A stretch of 53,081 bases of DNA from CAZCZR01 sp964503455. Lineage in GTDB: Bacteria; Bacillota; Clostridia; UBA1381. The stretch spans positions 1 through 53,081 of the forward strand of contig CAZCZR010000003.1 in the NCBI GenBank assembly GCA_964503455.1, given 5' to 3'. Shown piece by piece: positions 17,134 through 25,442 of the stretch. The stretch's first letter is position 1. Every line of letters begins with the position of its first letter. The notes below the pieces were generated by a model that worked only from the letters and a program-made list of their open reading frames with translations, was not told where the DNA came from and searched no databases. A program made the translations under genes and the position numbers.

Positions 17134-18276
17134 ATGGAAAAAAGATACTTTGAAAACATTGGCAAGGAAATATCGCTTCTCGGCTTCGGCTGTATGCGTC
17201 TGCCGAAACGCGAGGACAGCTCCAACAAGGACGCCATAGATTTTGATGCCGCCGAAGCTCTTATAGACAAGGCTTACGCCGCGGGAGTAAATTACTTCGA
17301 CACGGCATATCCCTATCACGGCGGCGAAAGCGAGCGCTTTATAGGGAAGGCGCTTTCAAAGTACCCGCGCGAAAGCTTTAATCTCGCTACCAAAATGCCC
17401 ACATGGAATCTTTCAACGCCCGAACGCGTGCGGGAAATTTTCTGTGAGCAGCTTGAAAACTGCGGCGTTGAATATTTCGACTTTTATCTTATGCACGCCC
17501 TTGACGCCAAGCGCATAGACGCAACCGAAAAGGTCGGTATGTACGACTTTTTAAAGAGCATGAAAGACGAGGGGAAAATACGCCGTCTCGGTTTTTCCTT
17601 CCATGACAGTCCGGCTGCGCTTGAGGATATTCTTTCCCGCCACGAATGGGACTTTGTTCAGATACAGCTTAATTACCTTGACTGGAATATGATAGACTCC
17701 AAGCGTCTTTACGAGATTATAGAGGCATACGGCGTTCCGGCTGTTATAATGGAGCCTGTGCGCGGAGGAGCGCTCGCGACACTTAACGCCGAGGCAAGAG
17801 CCATACTCAAGGCGGCGGAGCCTGAGATGAGCATCGCTTCATGGGCGATACGCTTTGCGGCATCTCTGCCGAATGTAATGTGCGTGCTGAGCGGGATGTC
17901 CGATGAAAAGCAGGTGGAGGATAACATTGCCACCGTGTCGGACTTCCGTCCTCTTGACTGCCATGACCGCGATGTTATATCAAGAGCCGTCAGGGCCTAT
18001 CAGTCGGCGGGGACAATACCATGCACCGCCTGCAGATACTGTATGCCGTGTCCCATGGGCGTGAATATCCCGTCGGTGTTTTCCGTGTACAACCGCTGGT
18101 GTACCACACAAAACAATAAAGAGCTGCTCCGCAATTATGAGCTTCTCGGCACAGAGCAGCAGGCGCACAACTGCATAGCCTGCGGAGCCTGTATGACGCA
18201 CTGCCCTCAGTCCATAACCGTGCCGGATAACATGAAAATGATCGACTCGTTCATCAAGGAGATGAGAAATAATTAA
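17134..18276 (+). CDS. Aldo/keto reductase with C-terminal 4Fe-4S ferredoxin domain
   Basis: A 380-residue two-part protein. Residues 1-270 are an aldo/keto reductase barrel with NYFDTAYPYHGGESERFIGKAL (catalytic Asp and Tyr), FNLATKMP (Lys) and the LMHALDAKR His region. Residues 290-375 carry two Cys clusters, CTACRYCMPCPMGVNIP and CIACGACMTHCPQSITVPD, that would hold iron-sulfur clusters. This fusion (YeaE/YgjR-like 'predicted oxidoreductases') is common in anaerobic Firmicutes; the physiological substrate is unknown. ATG 17134 has AGAGGTGAT upstream. Its last bases overlap the following VanZ-like gene. Confidence 0.95.
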   Translation: MEKRYFENIGKEISLLGFGCMRLPKREDSSNKDAIDFDAAEALIDKAYAAGVNYFDTAYPYHGGESERFIGKALSKYPRESFNLATKMPTWNLSTPERVREIFCEQLENCGVEYFDFYLMHALDAKRIDATEKVGMYDFLKSMKDEGKIRRLGFSFHDSPAALEDILSRHEWDFVQIQLNYLDWNMIDSKRLYEIIEAYGVPAVIMEPVRGGALATLNAEARAILKAAEPEMSIASWAIRFAASLPNVMCVLSGMSDEKQVEDNIATVSDFRPLDCHDRDVISRAVRAYQSAGTIPCTACRYCMPCPMGVNIPSVFSVYNRWCTTQNNKELLRNYELLGTEQQAHNCIACGACMTHCPQSITVPDNMKMIDSFIKEMRNN

Positions 18277-18778
18277 ACGAAAAATTACAAACGCGCTGTA
18301 TCGCGTAAAAAAATTTATCTCCGAACACCCTGACATTTACAGGCTGTTCGCCGCTCTTACGGCGGCTATGATAATATTTATATTCCTGAATTCCGCCCAA
18401 ACCTCCGATATTTCGGACAGTATGAGCAATGTGTTTGTGGATCTTTTAAGAAAGCTGTTCCCCGAATTTACCGGCAACATGGTATTTATTGTAAGAAAAT
18501 CGGCGCATTTTACGGAATTTACCCTGCTTGCGGTATGCGCGGGACTTATGTTTATAACCAAAAACCCAAAAACATTTATAAGCAGGATAATATACATTCT
18601 GTTTATCGGACTTATAACCGCCTGCACCGATGAGTTTATACAGCTGTTCTCCGACGGACGCAACGCGCAGATCCGCGACGTGTTCATTGATTTCGGCGGC
18701 GTATGCACCGGCGCGGCAATATGCTCGGCGGTATATTTCGCGGTGCGCAAGTGGGGAAAAGGGAAGGAGCGGCTTTAA
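18272..18778 (+). CDS. VanZ-family membrane protein with apparent non-AUG start
   Basis: A membrane protein of about 168 residues with four hydrophobic helices and the VanZ-like signatures FIFLNSAQTSDIS, RKSAHFTEFTLLAV (with the conserved HF-E) and TACTDEFIQLFSDGRNAQIRDVFIDFGG. The first in-frame ATG is at 18368, inside the first membrane helix, and would destroy it. The open frame extends back to about 18266. It has no ATG, GTG or TTG near the ribosome binding site AAGGAG (18256-18261), but an ATT (18272) and an ATA (18269) stand at the right distance. Starting at ATT would give MKRKITNALYRVKK-like, a normal basic N-terminus. The family is linked to low-level teicoplanin resistance in one case; function is otherwise unknown. 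Confidence 0.75.
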   Translation: MKRKITNALYRVKKFISEHPDIYRLFAALTAAMIIFIFLNSAQTSDISDSMSNVFVDLLRKLFPEFTGNMVFIVRKSAHFTEFTLLAVCAGLMFITKNPKTFISRIIYILFIGLITACTDEFIQLFSDGRNAQIRDVFIDFGGVCTGAAICSAVYFAVRKWGKGKERL

Positions 18779-19605
18779 TGGATGATACGTCAATAATGTC
18801 AACCGTCGAATATATCCTATCGCTCAGGACGGTCCGCGCGGTGCTTGTGTTTGCGGGCGCGTCGGCGCTTGCCGCCGTTCTTCGCCGGATGCTGCGCTCA
18901 CGGCTTACAAAAAATATACTAAACCTCGACGAGGAAAGGGCGGCGCGGAACAAGACGCTTCTGGGCGTATCGTCAAAGGCCGTTATGGTGCTTATCTATT
19001 TTTTCGCGCTGCTTTATATAATGCAGATACTCTTTGATGTGCAGCCGTCGTCCGTAATAGCCGCCACGGGAATAGTCAGCGTCGCGTTCGGTTTCGGCGC
19101 GCAGAGCATTGTCAAGGACTCCATTACCGGCTTTTTTATACTCGCCGAAAATCAGTACTCTGTCGGCGATTATGTGACTATCGGCACTTTTATGGGCAGA
19201 GTTATCTCCATATCGCTGCGCACAACGCGCTTGCAATCCTTTGACGGCGACATACTTATCGTGCCGAACGGAAATATTGATCGGGTAATAAACCATTCGC
19301 GCTCCGACAGAAGCGTTTTCGCCGAAATAGCCGTTTCCTACGACACGGATATTGACCGCGCGGTACGTGTGCTTGGCGAAGCCTGCGAAAAGCTTTTCGC
19401 CGCCGATGACAACCTGCTTTCAAAGCCGGAGATACTGGGCGTTTCCCGCCTGGGTGAATCGGGCGTATATATAAAGACAATGATAAGCTGCAAAGCCGAT
19501 ACTCAGTACGCGTCCGAGCGCGCCTTCTTAAAGACGGCATACGATGCCTTAAGAGATGCCGGCATAAGCATCCCCTATAACCATATCGTTATAAAAAAGG
19601 AATAA
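18778..19605 (+). CDS. mscS: Small-conductance mechanosensitive channel (MscS family)
   Basis: A 275-residue membrane channel that releases solutes on hypo-osmotic shock. Three N-terminal helices end in the pore helix with ATGIVSVAFGFGAQSIVKDSITGFFIL, the typical Gly/Ala-rich MscS pore and kink, followed by the beta domain QYSVGDYVTIGTFMGRVISISLRTTRLQSFDGD and VPNGNIDRVINHSR. I chose the ATG at 18778, which overlaps the stop of the VanZ-like gene (TAATG) and has GAAGGAG upstream. The longer 18703 start would overlap vanZ without need. Confidence 0.95.
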   Translation: MDDTSIMSTVEYILSLRTVRAVLVFAGASALAAVLRRMLRSRLTKNILNLDEERAARNKTLLGVSSKAVMVLIYFFALLYIMQILFDVQPSSVIAATGIVSVAFGFGAQSIVKDSITGFFILAENQYSVGDYVTIGTFMGRVISISLRTTRLQSFDGDILIVPNGNIDRVINHSRSDRSVFAEIAVSYDTDIDRAVRVLGEACEKLFAADDNLLSKPEILGVSRLGESGVYIKTMISCKADTQYASERAFLKTAYDALRDAGISIPYNHIVIKKE

Positions 19606-19606
19606 T

Positions 19607-19650
19607 AATAACGCCGCGTCGGCAAAAATGTCAACGCGGCGTTATTTGTT
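19607..19650. terminator. Bidirectional terminator between mscS and hpt
   Basis: AACGCCGCGT (19610-19619) pairs with ACGCGGCGTT (19634-19643) and the stem can extend by AAT/ATT. T-rich sequence follows on both strands, so it probably serves both converging genes. Confidence 0.8.
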
Positions 19651-19658
19651 ATAGAAAA

Positions 19659-20198
19659 TCATTCGTAACATTCGCGTTTCAGAACGCCTATGTACGGAAG
19701 ATTACGGTACTTGTCGTTATAGTCCAGTCCGTAGCCGATGACAAACTCATCGGGTATCTCGGCTCCGAGGTAGTCTATCGGCACATCGACTTCTCTGCGC
19801 GACGGCTTGGAAAGCATGGAACAAACCTTGACCGAGGCGGCATTTTTTGTTTCTGTCAGGTACGGTATCAGCCTTGACATGGTAATGCCGGAATCAACTA
19901 TATCCTCTATCACTATGACCTCCGCGCCGGAGATGTCTATCGACAGATCCTTCTTTATTTTCAGGCTGCCCGACGACACTGTTCCGCTTCCGTAGCTTGA
20001 CACCTGCATCACATCAAACCGCACGTCAGCGTCTATCAGCCGCATAAGATCCGCGGCGAATATCATGCTGCCTTTCAGTATACATATGCACACAATGCTG
20101 CCTCCGCCGTAGTCGCGGTTTATCTCGTCAGCGACCCTTTTGTTGATCTTTTTTATTTTCTCCTCGCTTAAAAGCACTCTTTCAACGTCCTTATGCAT
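19659..20198 (-). CDS. hpt: Hypoxanthine phosphoribosyltransferase
   Basis: A 179-residue purine-salvage enzyme that joins hypoxanthine or guanine to PRPP. The PRPP loop is VIVIEDIVDSGITMSRL (about residues 94-110), and the base-binding C-terminus reads DYLGAEIPDEFVIGYGLDYNDKYRNLPYIG, a very typical Hpt ending. ILKGSMIFAADLMR is the PPi loop region. The start has GAAGGAG upstream. It is the last of a run of minus-strand genes, 24 bases after the DHHW gene. Confidence 0.97.
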   Translation of the reverse strand: MHKDVERVLLSEEKIKKINKRVADEINRDYGGGSIVCICILKGSMIFAADLMRLIDADVRFDVMQVSSYGSGTVSSGSLKIKKDLSIDISGAEVIVIEDIVDSGITMSRLIPYLTETKNAASVKVCSMLSKPSRREVDVPIDYLGAEIPDEFVIGYGLDYNDKYRNLPYIGVLKRECYE

Positions 20199-20222
20199 AC
20201 GCTTTTCTCCTTCGCCGCCCGC

Positions 20223-21638
20223 TTAATTCATCGCCCGCATAGCAGCGCGCATTTCATCGCTTTTTATGGAGCCGGGATAATTTACGACAAGCAGATCGTC
20301 AAATTTCACCAGCTCATAAAATTTTCTCAAATTAAAGCTTTCGTATTCCTTGTTATACCCGTCGTAGCCTCTGGGATCAATCACATATACGGTATCGTAG
20401 TTTGACGCCGCCCACAGCGAAAACGCGTTCCCGTAGGAATCCTTTATCACGGCAAGGCTTTTGCCTGTGTCAAGACCTGTATTGATGACCGTCAGCGGCG
20501 TATCGCCGTAAAGGAAGGCGGAGTATGTATTGTCCTTGTCATTGAACGGGCCTATCTCCGCCGCGGGCATTTTCATATACATATCGTTGTACACACAGAT
20601 CGAGCATTTCCTGTGAGGATAGTATTTCTCAAGCACATCGCCGTCGATATCAAGCTGCTCATAAGCCGACGTACCCTTCAGTATCTTCGCAAAAGACCCG
20701 TAAAAATCCTTCGACTCCGTTTTCTCAAACTCCCACAGCTCGCCGAATCCCATGCCCTTCAAATCCGCAAAGGTGCGGTAGGCATAGTATGCGCCGCGCT
20801 GCGTCCAGTGGTGGTCGGTCAGGAAATATATGTACTCGTCCGCGTGCTTTGAAAGCGCGTCCGTCACATTCACAGGCGTAACGGCTTCGGTATAGCTCTC
20901 GTATATGCGGCGTATCGCCTCTGTCTGATGCGGATACAGCTCCTTCGGTGCGTAAAACTCCGCCGAGGTCGGAACCACAAGCGAATACACCTCAGCCTCC
21001 GGCACAGCTTCGGCATAGCCGTTTATTATATCCGCGTAATCAGCGGTCTCTTTCTCCGAAAGCTTTATACATTCCATGCCGCGCCCGTCCGCTACAGTGA
21101 TGTCTTTTCGGGTAAGAGCCTGCTCCTCGCTTAAACGAAACTCATCGGTTATTACCGTGTCCTGCATTGTATTGCGGGCGTAAAGCTCCCTTTCGGGCGG
21201 ATTGCCGGTAATGGTCAGCGGCACGCGGCTCAGCTTCTCATATGTATAGAGCGTGATATAAGGCTTGCCGCCGTAGCGCAGGAATTCCTTCTTCCCGCAG
21301 GGATTGTCCCCGTCAAGAATACCGATATGCTCGGTAAGCTTTTTCTGTTTTATGCCCGTAAGATATATTATTCCGTTTTCCTCGTCGTATTCCGACTCAT
21401 AACCGCAGTAGCGCAGTATATCCGCCGGCACATACGTTATGCCGCCGCAGATAAACACACGTCCTTCAAACGGTCTTTCTTCTCCGTTGACAGCTATCGT
21501 GTAATAGCCGTCACGTATTTCAAGAGACGACGCCGAGGCGGCGGTTTTTCCTCCGTCAAGCAGCATCGTCAAAGCTATGATTACCGCGCACAGCGCTATT
21601 GTAACGCCGACGGCGGTAAATTGTGCTTTTCTGTCCAT
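20223..21638 (-). CDS. DHHW-family (AlgX-like SGNH) envelope protein with a stalk-like N-terminal domain
   Basis: A 471-residue membrane-anchored extracellular protein: one N-terminal helix at residues 9-28, then about 60 residues resembling the copper-amine-oxidase N-terminal (stalk) fold (ICGGITYVPADILRYCGYESEY), then a SGNH-like hydrolase or acyltransferase domain. The DHHW motif occurs as FLTDHHWTQRGAYYAYRTF, and the late catalytic-type motif is VIKDSYGNAFSLWAASNYD. Such proteins usually work with an MBOAT acyltransferase to acetylate cell-surface polysaccharide, but no MBOAT gene is in this window. It lies two bases after the SLH gene, so the two are surely co-transcribed. Confidence 0.85.
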   Translation of the reverse strand: MDRKAQFTAVGVTIALCAVIIALTMLLDGGKTAASASSLEIRDGYYTIAVNGEERPFEGRVFICGGITYVPADILRYCGYESEYDEENGIIYLTGIKQKKLTEHIGILDGDNPCGKKEFLRYGGKPYITLYTYEKLSRVPLTITGNPPERELYARNTMQDTVITDEFRLSEEQALTRKDITVADGRGMECIKLSEKETADYADIINGYAEAVPEAEVYSLVVPTSAEFYAPKELYPHQTEAIRRIYESYTEAVTPVNVTDALSKHADEYIYFLTDHHWTQRGAYYAYRTFADLKGMGFGELWEFEKTESKDFYGSFAKILKGTSAYEQLDIDGDVLEKYYPHRKCSICVYNDMYMKMPAAEIGPFNDKDNTYSAFLYGDTPLTVINTGLDTGKSLAVIKDSYGNAFSLWAASNYDTVYVIDPRGYDGYNKEYESFNLRKFYELVKFDDLLVVNYPGSIKSDEMRAAMRAMN

Positions 21639-21640
21639 CT

Positions 21641-22681
21641 TTATTTGCTTACTACCTCATACAAACGGTTGACTGTGGTGATCGCCTGCTGAACGGTGTA
21701 ATAATCAAGCGGCATAAATGTGCCGTCCGTCATACCGTTCATTATCCACTGCTCGCTTACCCATGTGACATAGAAAAGCGCCCAATCGGATATATGATTT
21801 TTATCCGTGAAATTTATGCTTCCGGTCGTGCCTATATACATAAACAGCTCCGCCGTTTCGCACAGAAGCTTAGCCGCTTCCTGACGGGTTATCGGCGCGT
21901 CCGGATCAAAATTGCCGTTATCTTTGCCGCTGATCACACCCAAAGCGGCAAGAATATCTATATTCTTCGTATCTCCCGTGCAGTCGGGGAAACGGTTCGA
22001 TATGTATGCCTCTCCCCTCGAAGCCATGTAGTCGTCAAGCTCCGCGCAGTTGCTCTTAACGCATATAAAGCGCGCCAAAAGATCGGCAAACTCGCGTCTT
22101 GATACAGCCGCGGTATATTTGCCCGTAAGCTCATATGTAAGAAGCCCCTTTTCGGCGGCAAGCTTTACAGGCGTGACCGCCCACTCATCGGACGGAAGCT
22201 TTAAGCTGTCGGTGTAGTTTATTACAACGTCCCTTCCCTGCTGCTTGTCCTGCGAATCGCAGTAAATGCTGTAGTACGCCATCATAGCCGCAGCGTCCGA
22301 ATCGGAGGGAGCGTAGCAGATATATCCGCTGCCGAATGTGCCTATCTGCACTCCGGAAATCAGATTTACCGTCTTTTTGCCCGCCGTCGTATCAAGCGTC
22401 ACGGCAGCCTTGCGAAAGGGAGTCATATAAACCTTGCGCGTAAGCCGGATATTCGCGAACTCATAGTAAAAGTCGCTCACTCTCTGCTCCGGCATAGATA
22501 CATACTTATTATCCTCGTAGCAGGTAATCGTGGCGCCCCGCACCTGCGAGAAATCGAACACGCCCACCGCGTCCGCGAGAGTCATCGACTCGGGCAGATC
22601 TATAACGTCATACGCCATGGCGGGCGCAGCCGCGCATAAAACGACAAGCGCCGCCAAAAGCATTGATAGTAGTTTTTTCAT
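21641..22681 (-). CDS. S-layer-homology (SLH) domain protein
   Basis: A 346-residue secreted protein. The signal peptide covers residues 1-23 (MKKLLSMLLAALVVL... ending AMA). Residues 25-170 have no family I recognise and contain many strands. The C-terminal half (about 175-346) has SLH-like repeats: EFADLLARFICVKSN, NIDILAALGVISGKDNGNFDPDAPITRQEAAKLL, and NHISDWALFYVTWVSEQWIMNGMTDGTFMPLDYYTVQQAITTVNRL. SLH repeats anchor proteins to pyruvylated secondary wall polymers. The upstream gene ends 18 bases earlier. Confidence 0.88.
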   Translation of the reverse strand: MKKLLSMLLAALVVLCAAAPAMAYDVIDLPESMTLADAVGVFDFSQVRGATITCYEDNKYVSMPEQRVSDFYYEFANIRLTRKVYMTPFRKAAVTLDTTAGKKTVNLISGVQIGTFGSGYICYAPSDSDAAAMMAYYSIYCDSQDKQQGRDVVINYTDSLKLPSDEWAVTPVKLAAEKGLLTYELTGKYTAAVSRREFADLLARFICVKSNCAELDDYMASRGEAYISNRFPDCTGDTKNIDILAALGVISGKDNGNFDPDAPITRQEAAKLLCETAELFMYIGTTGSINFTDKNHISDWALFYVTWVSEQWIMNGMTDGTFMPLDYYTVQQAITTVNRLYEVVSK

Positions 22682-22699
22682 TAAAATCCCTTCAAAAGT

Positions 22700-23890
22700 T
22701 TACGCCTGATACAGCCAGATGACCGCTTTGCGTCCCTCCGAGGTCATTATATAGAACTCGGCGTCATTGGGGTTTGCCGGATCGAAATAGTAATCAAGCA
22801 ATGTCAGGTTCCTGAACTCGACTGTATTTGACGCAAGACGCTCGTTGCTCGTTGTCTGATAATACGTACCCTTGTTGTAAGTGTCGGTGTACTCTATGCA
22901 GTAAAGCACATAATCCGAATACTCATAAGCAAGCGGAAGATTCAGCAGCTTATTCATATCCGAGGTGTACAGCGCCAGAGTGTCGCCGTCAAGAGAGTAC
23001 ATCATGGTTGTGAACATCGGGTTTGTAAAGCATACGCCCGTAATGTCCGAAATAACGTTTTCAACGCCGTCAAAAAGTATTTCCGTCTGATACTCTATGG
23101 TTCCTGCGGCGGCATCGCTGGTGATGATCTTCTTCAACGTGCCGTTTTCAAAGCGGTAGAATGTAGCCGATTTCATTCCGTCGTCTTGGATCAGCGCAAG
23201 CTCCTTCTTTCCGTCGTTCGCATTTATGTCAACGACAGCCAATGCCACGGCGTCGCCGTTTCCGGGAGGCACTATGCCCGAATAATCGACCCCGTTTACG
23301 TGTATCACTCCGCCCGACACCTTTTTAAAGGTGATAAGCTCCTTGCTGCCGTCGCCGTCAAGATCCATCTTGAGATTTTCAAAGGATCTTTCCACATATA
23401 CCTCCGCATATTTGGATATGGGCTTGAAGCCTGTGGTATACGCGCCGTATGCTCTGTAGGGCACGCCGTCCGTAGCGATAAGTATGGACTTGTTCGCCGA
23501 ATCCCACGTCACGCCGAATCCCATGGCTTCGGACACGGCTCTTACGGGCAGATAGGTACTGCCCTCAATAAGCTGCGCCGGAACGTCGAGAACTATCGGC
23601 GCATCGTTTTTGTATATAAAATCTTCGTTGAGTTTTATGTACACCGCCGTATCGCCCTTTTTAATAGTAGCGCTGGTATCCTGCGAATCCCACGATACCG
23701 TCGCGCCCGCCTTTTCAAAAATGGCTCTTACGGGAACGAGCGTTCTGCCGTCAAGAATGACAGGCTTTTGAGTCATTTCGACCGCGGAATTATCAACGTA
23801 TACCGCGATGTCATCGCCATCCGCCGAGACTGCCGCAGCAGCCGCAAACATTGTAAGCGCGCATATCAGCGCGGATACTAACTTCTTCAT
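22700..23890 (-). CDS. Secreted protein with copper-amine-oxidase N-terminal (stalk) repeats
   Basis: A 396-residue exported protein with a signal peptide at residues 1-23. Two copies of the amine-oxidase N-terminal domain follow: DGRTLVPVRAIFEKAGATVSWD (about 46-67) and EGSTYLPVRAVSEAMGFGVTWDSANKSI (about 108-135). The remaining 250 residues are a beta-rich domain with DLDGDGSKELITF, a calcium-binding-like DxDxDG loop that often occurs in VCBS/FG-GAP repeats. Function unknown; no amine oxidase catalytic part is present. It is the first of a three-gene envelope unit with the SLH and DHHW genes. Confidence 0.88.
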   Translation of the reverse strand: MKKLVSALICALTMFAAAAAVSADGDDIAVYVDNSAVEMTQKPVILDGRTLVPVRAIFEKAGATVSWDSQDTSATIKKGDTAVYIKLNEDFIYKNDAPIVLDVPAQLIEGSTYLPVRAVSEAMGFGVTWDSANKSILIATDGVPYRAYGAYTTGFKPISKYAEVYVERSFENLKMDLDGDGSKELITFKKVSGGVIHVNGVDYSGIVPPGNGDAVALAVVDINANDGKKELALIQDDGMKSATFYRFENGTLKKIITSDAAAGTIEYQTEILFDGVENVISDITGVCFTNPMFTTMMYSLDGDTLALYTSDMNKLLNLPLAYEYSDYVLYCIEYTDTYNKGTYYQTTSNERLASNTVEFRNLTLLDYYFDPANPNDAEFYIMTSEGRKAVIWLYQA

Positions 23891-24009
23891 AAAAATTCCT
23901 CCTTACGCGGGCAATGCCCGTAGTGTGTTGTCGCAGCTAAAGCCCGATGTTTTCTCTGAGCCGTACAAGCATAAAGCTTTAAGCGCTGTAAGATAATATA
24001 TATATAAAT

Positions 24010-24672
24010 TTACAAAATACAGTACCTTTCCATATACCGCTCCATCCTTGCAAGAACGTCTTTATAATCGTCCCTGCCTTTCAGGTACTCGTGTATATCC
24101 CCGACAGTGATTATCGGGTGGACCTGTATTCCAAATTCCTCCATGACCTCCATAACTGCCGTCTTTCCCTCGTGCTGACCGACCTCGCAGCGGTTGACGG
24201 AGATAAACATATGCTCTACGCTCACATCCGCGGCGTTATAAAGTATCGGCATCGTTTCCCTTACGGCGGTGCCGGCTGTTATGACATCCTCGATAATTAT
24301 GATCCTGTCGCCGTCGGTTGGCTTATAGCCGACAAGGCTTCCGCCCTCGCCGTGATCCTTTGCTTCCTTTCGATTGAAAAAGTACGGCTTGTCGATATTG
24401 TGGCGCATCCAGAGCGCTCCCGCCGCCGATGCCGCCAGAGGTATTCCCTTATACGCCGGACCGAACATCGCGTCAAAAGCATCGCCGCAGGTCTCATTTA
24501 TAAGATCGGCGTAAAATCTGCCCAGACGCGCTATCTGGCTGCCGGTTTTGTAATTGCCCGTATTCACAAAATACGGGGTCAGCCGTCCGCTTTTTGTCTT
24601 GAACTCGCCGAACCTAAGCACATCGGCCGACATCATAAATTCAATAAATTCCTTCTTGCTTTCAGTCAACAC
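24010..24672 (-). CDS. pyrE: Orotate phosphoribosyltransferase
   Basis: A 220-residue pyrimidine-synthesis enzyme that converts orotate and PRPP to OMP. The PRPP-binding motif is RIIIIEDVITAGTAVRE (about 130-146), and FNRKEAKDHGEGGSLVG carries the flexible-loop Lys/His residues. FGPAYKGIPLAAS is the conserved region before it. The start is a GTG at 24672 with AGGAGG eight bases upstream; the TTG immediately after is the alternative. It follows the sigma factor gene by 32 bases rather than a pyr operon. Confidence 0.96.
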   Translation of the reverse strand: MLTESKKEFIEFMMSADVLRFGEFKTKSGRLTPYFVNTGNYKTGSQIARLGRFYADLINETCGDAFDAMFGPAYKGIPLAASAAGALWMRHNIDKPYFFNRKEAKDHGEGGSLVGYKPTDGDRIIIIEDVITAGTAVRETMPILYNAADVSVEHMFISVNRCEVGQHEGKTAVMEVMEEFGIQVHPIITVGDIHEYLKGRDDYKDVLARMERYMERYCIL

Positions 24673-24704
24673 TTGATTTTCCTCCTCATGTTAATTTATA
24701 CAGC

Positions 24705-25442
24705 TCAGTCCCGAAAATACATCTGCTTCAGCTTTTCAAGCACACGTCTTTCAAGACGGGATACGTACATCTGCGAAACCTGCCACTGTCGGGCGATCTC
24801 CTTTTGGCTCTTTTCATCAAAATATCTGAGCTTTACAAACTCGCTCTCCCGCTCGGACAGTCTGGAAAAGCAGTAGTCCGCGAAATCGCGGTTCTCCACC
24901 ATTATAAAGCTTTTATCCTCTCTGCCGATAAGCTCCGCAACGGTTATATCTCCGTCGGAGTCGGTAAACTCCTCCAGCGATCGGATAAATGCGGTATTTC
25001 CTGCCTCCTCCGCCTGTTCGAGAAGCTCCTTCGGTATCTTAAGCCTTTCGGCAAGCTCCACGGAGTCGATCTCGCCGGCGCTTGAGCGCCGTATGCGCTC
25101 GGCTTTTTTGAATATCTCGTAAAGCCGTCTCGGCACCCGGATATAGTATCCCTTATCACGGAAGTACTTCTTTATCTCGCCCATGACCGTAGGCGTCGCA
25201 TACGAAGCGAACTTCACATTCATATTTGGATCATAGCGCTCGGCGGCGTACAGAAGTCCCAGACACGCCACCTGATATATATCATCGTACTCTATACCTC
25301 TGCCGGTGAATTTCTTTGACAGTATCTGCGCTATGTAAAGGTTATGCTTTATTATCTCATCTCTTATACTGCGGCTGCCTGTGGCGCGGTATTGCAAAAA
25401 CGCGCTGTACTCATCATAGCCGCCCGTCTGTTCACGGGGCAT
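24705..25442 (-). CDS. RNA polymerase sigma factor of the SigB/SigF/SigG subfamily
   Basis: A 245-residue sigma-70 factor. Region 2 is clear: EIIKHNLYIAQILSKKF, DDIYQVACLGLLYAAERYDPNMNVKFASYATPTVMGEIKKYFRDKG. Region 3 has YIRVPRRLYEIFKKAERI, and region 4 ends with SERESEFVKLRYFDEKSQKEIARQWQVSQMYVSRLERRVLEKL. The sequence type matches the stress/sporulation group (SigB, SigF, SigG). No spoIIAA/spoIIAB or rsb genes flank it, and it is not next to spoIIGA, so I cannot say which one it is. It starts in the stop of an upstream membrane protein gene (TAATG), an unusual partner that could affect its activity. Confidence 0.9.
   Translation of the reverse strand: MPREQTGGYDEYSAFLQYRATGSRSIRDEIIKHNLYIAQILSKKFTGRGIEYDDIYQVACLGLLYAAERYDPNMNVKFASYATPTVMGEIKKYFRDKGYYIRVPRRLYEIFKKAERIRRSSAGEIDSVELAERLKIPKELLEQAEEAGNTAFIRSLEEFTDSDGDITVAELIGREDKSFIMVENRDFADYCFSRLSERESEFVKLRYFDEKSQKEIARQWQVSQMYVSRLERRVLEKLKQMYFRD

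Noticed and set aside
24705..25442. Naming the sigma factor SigF or SigG.
   Set aside because: The diagnostic neighbours (spoIIAA/AB or spoIIGA) are missing, so only the subfamily is supported.
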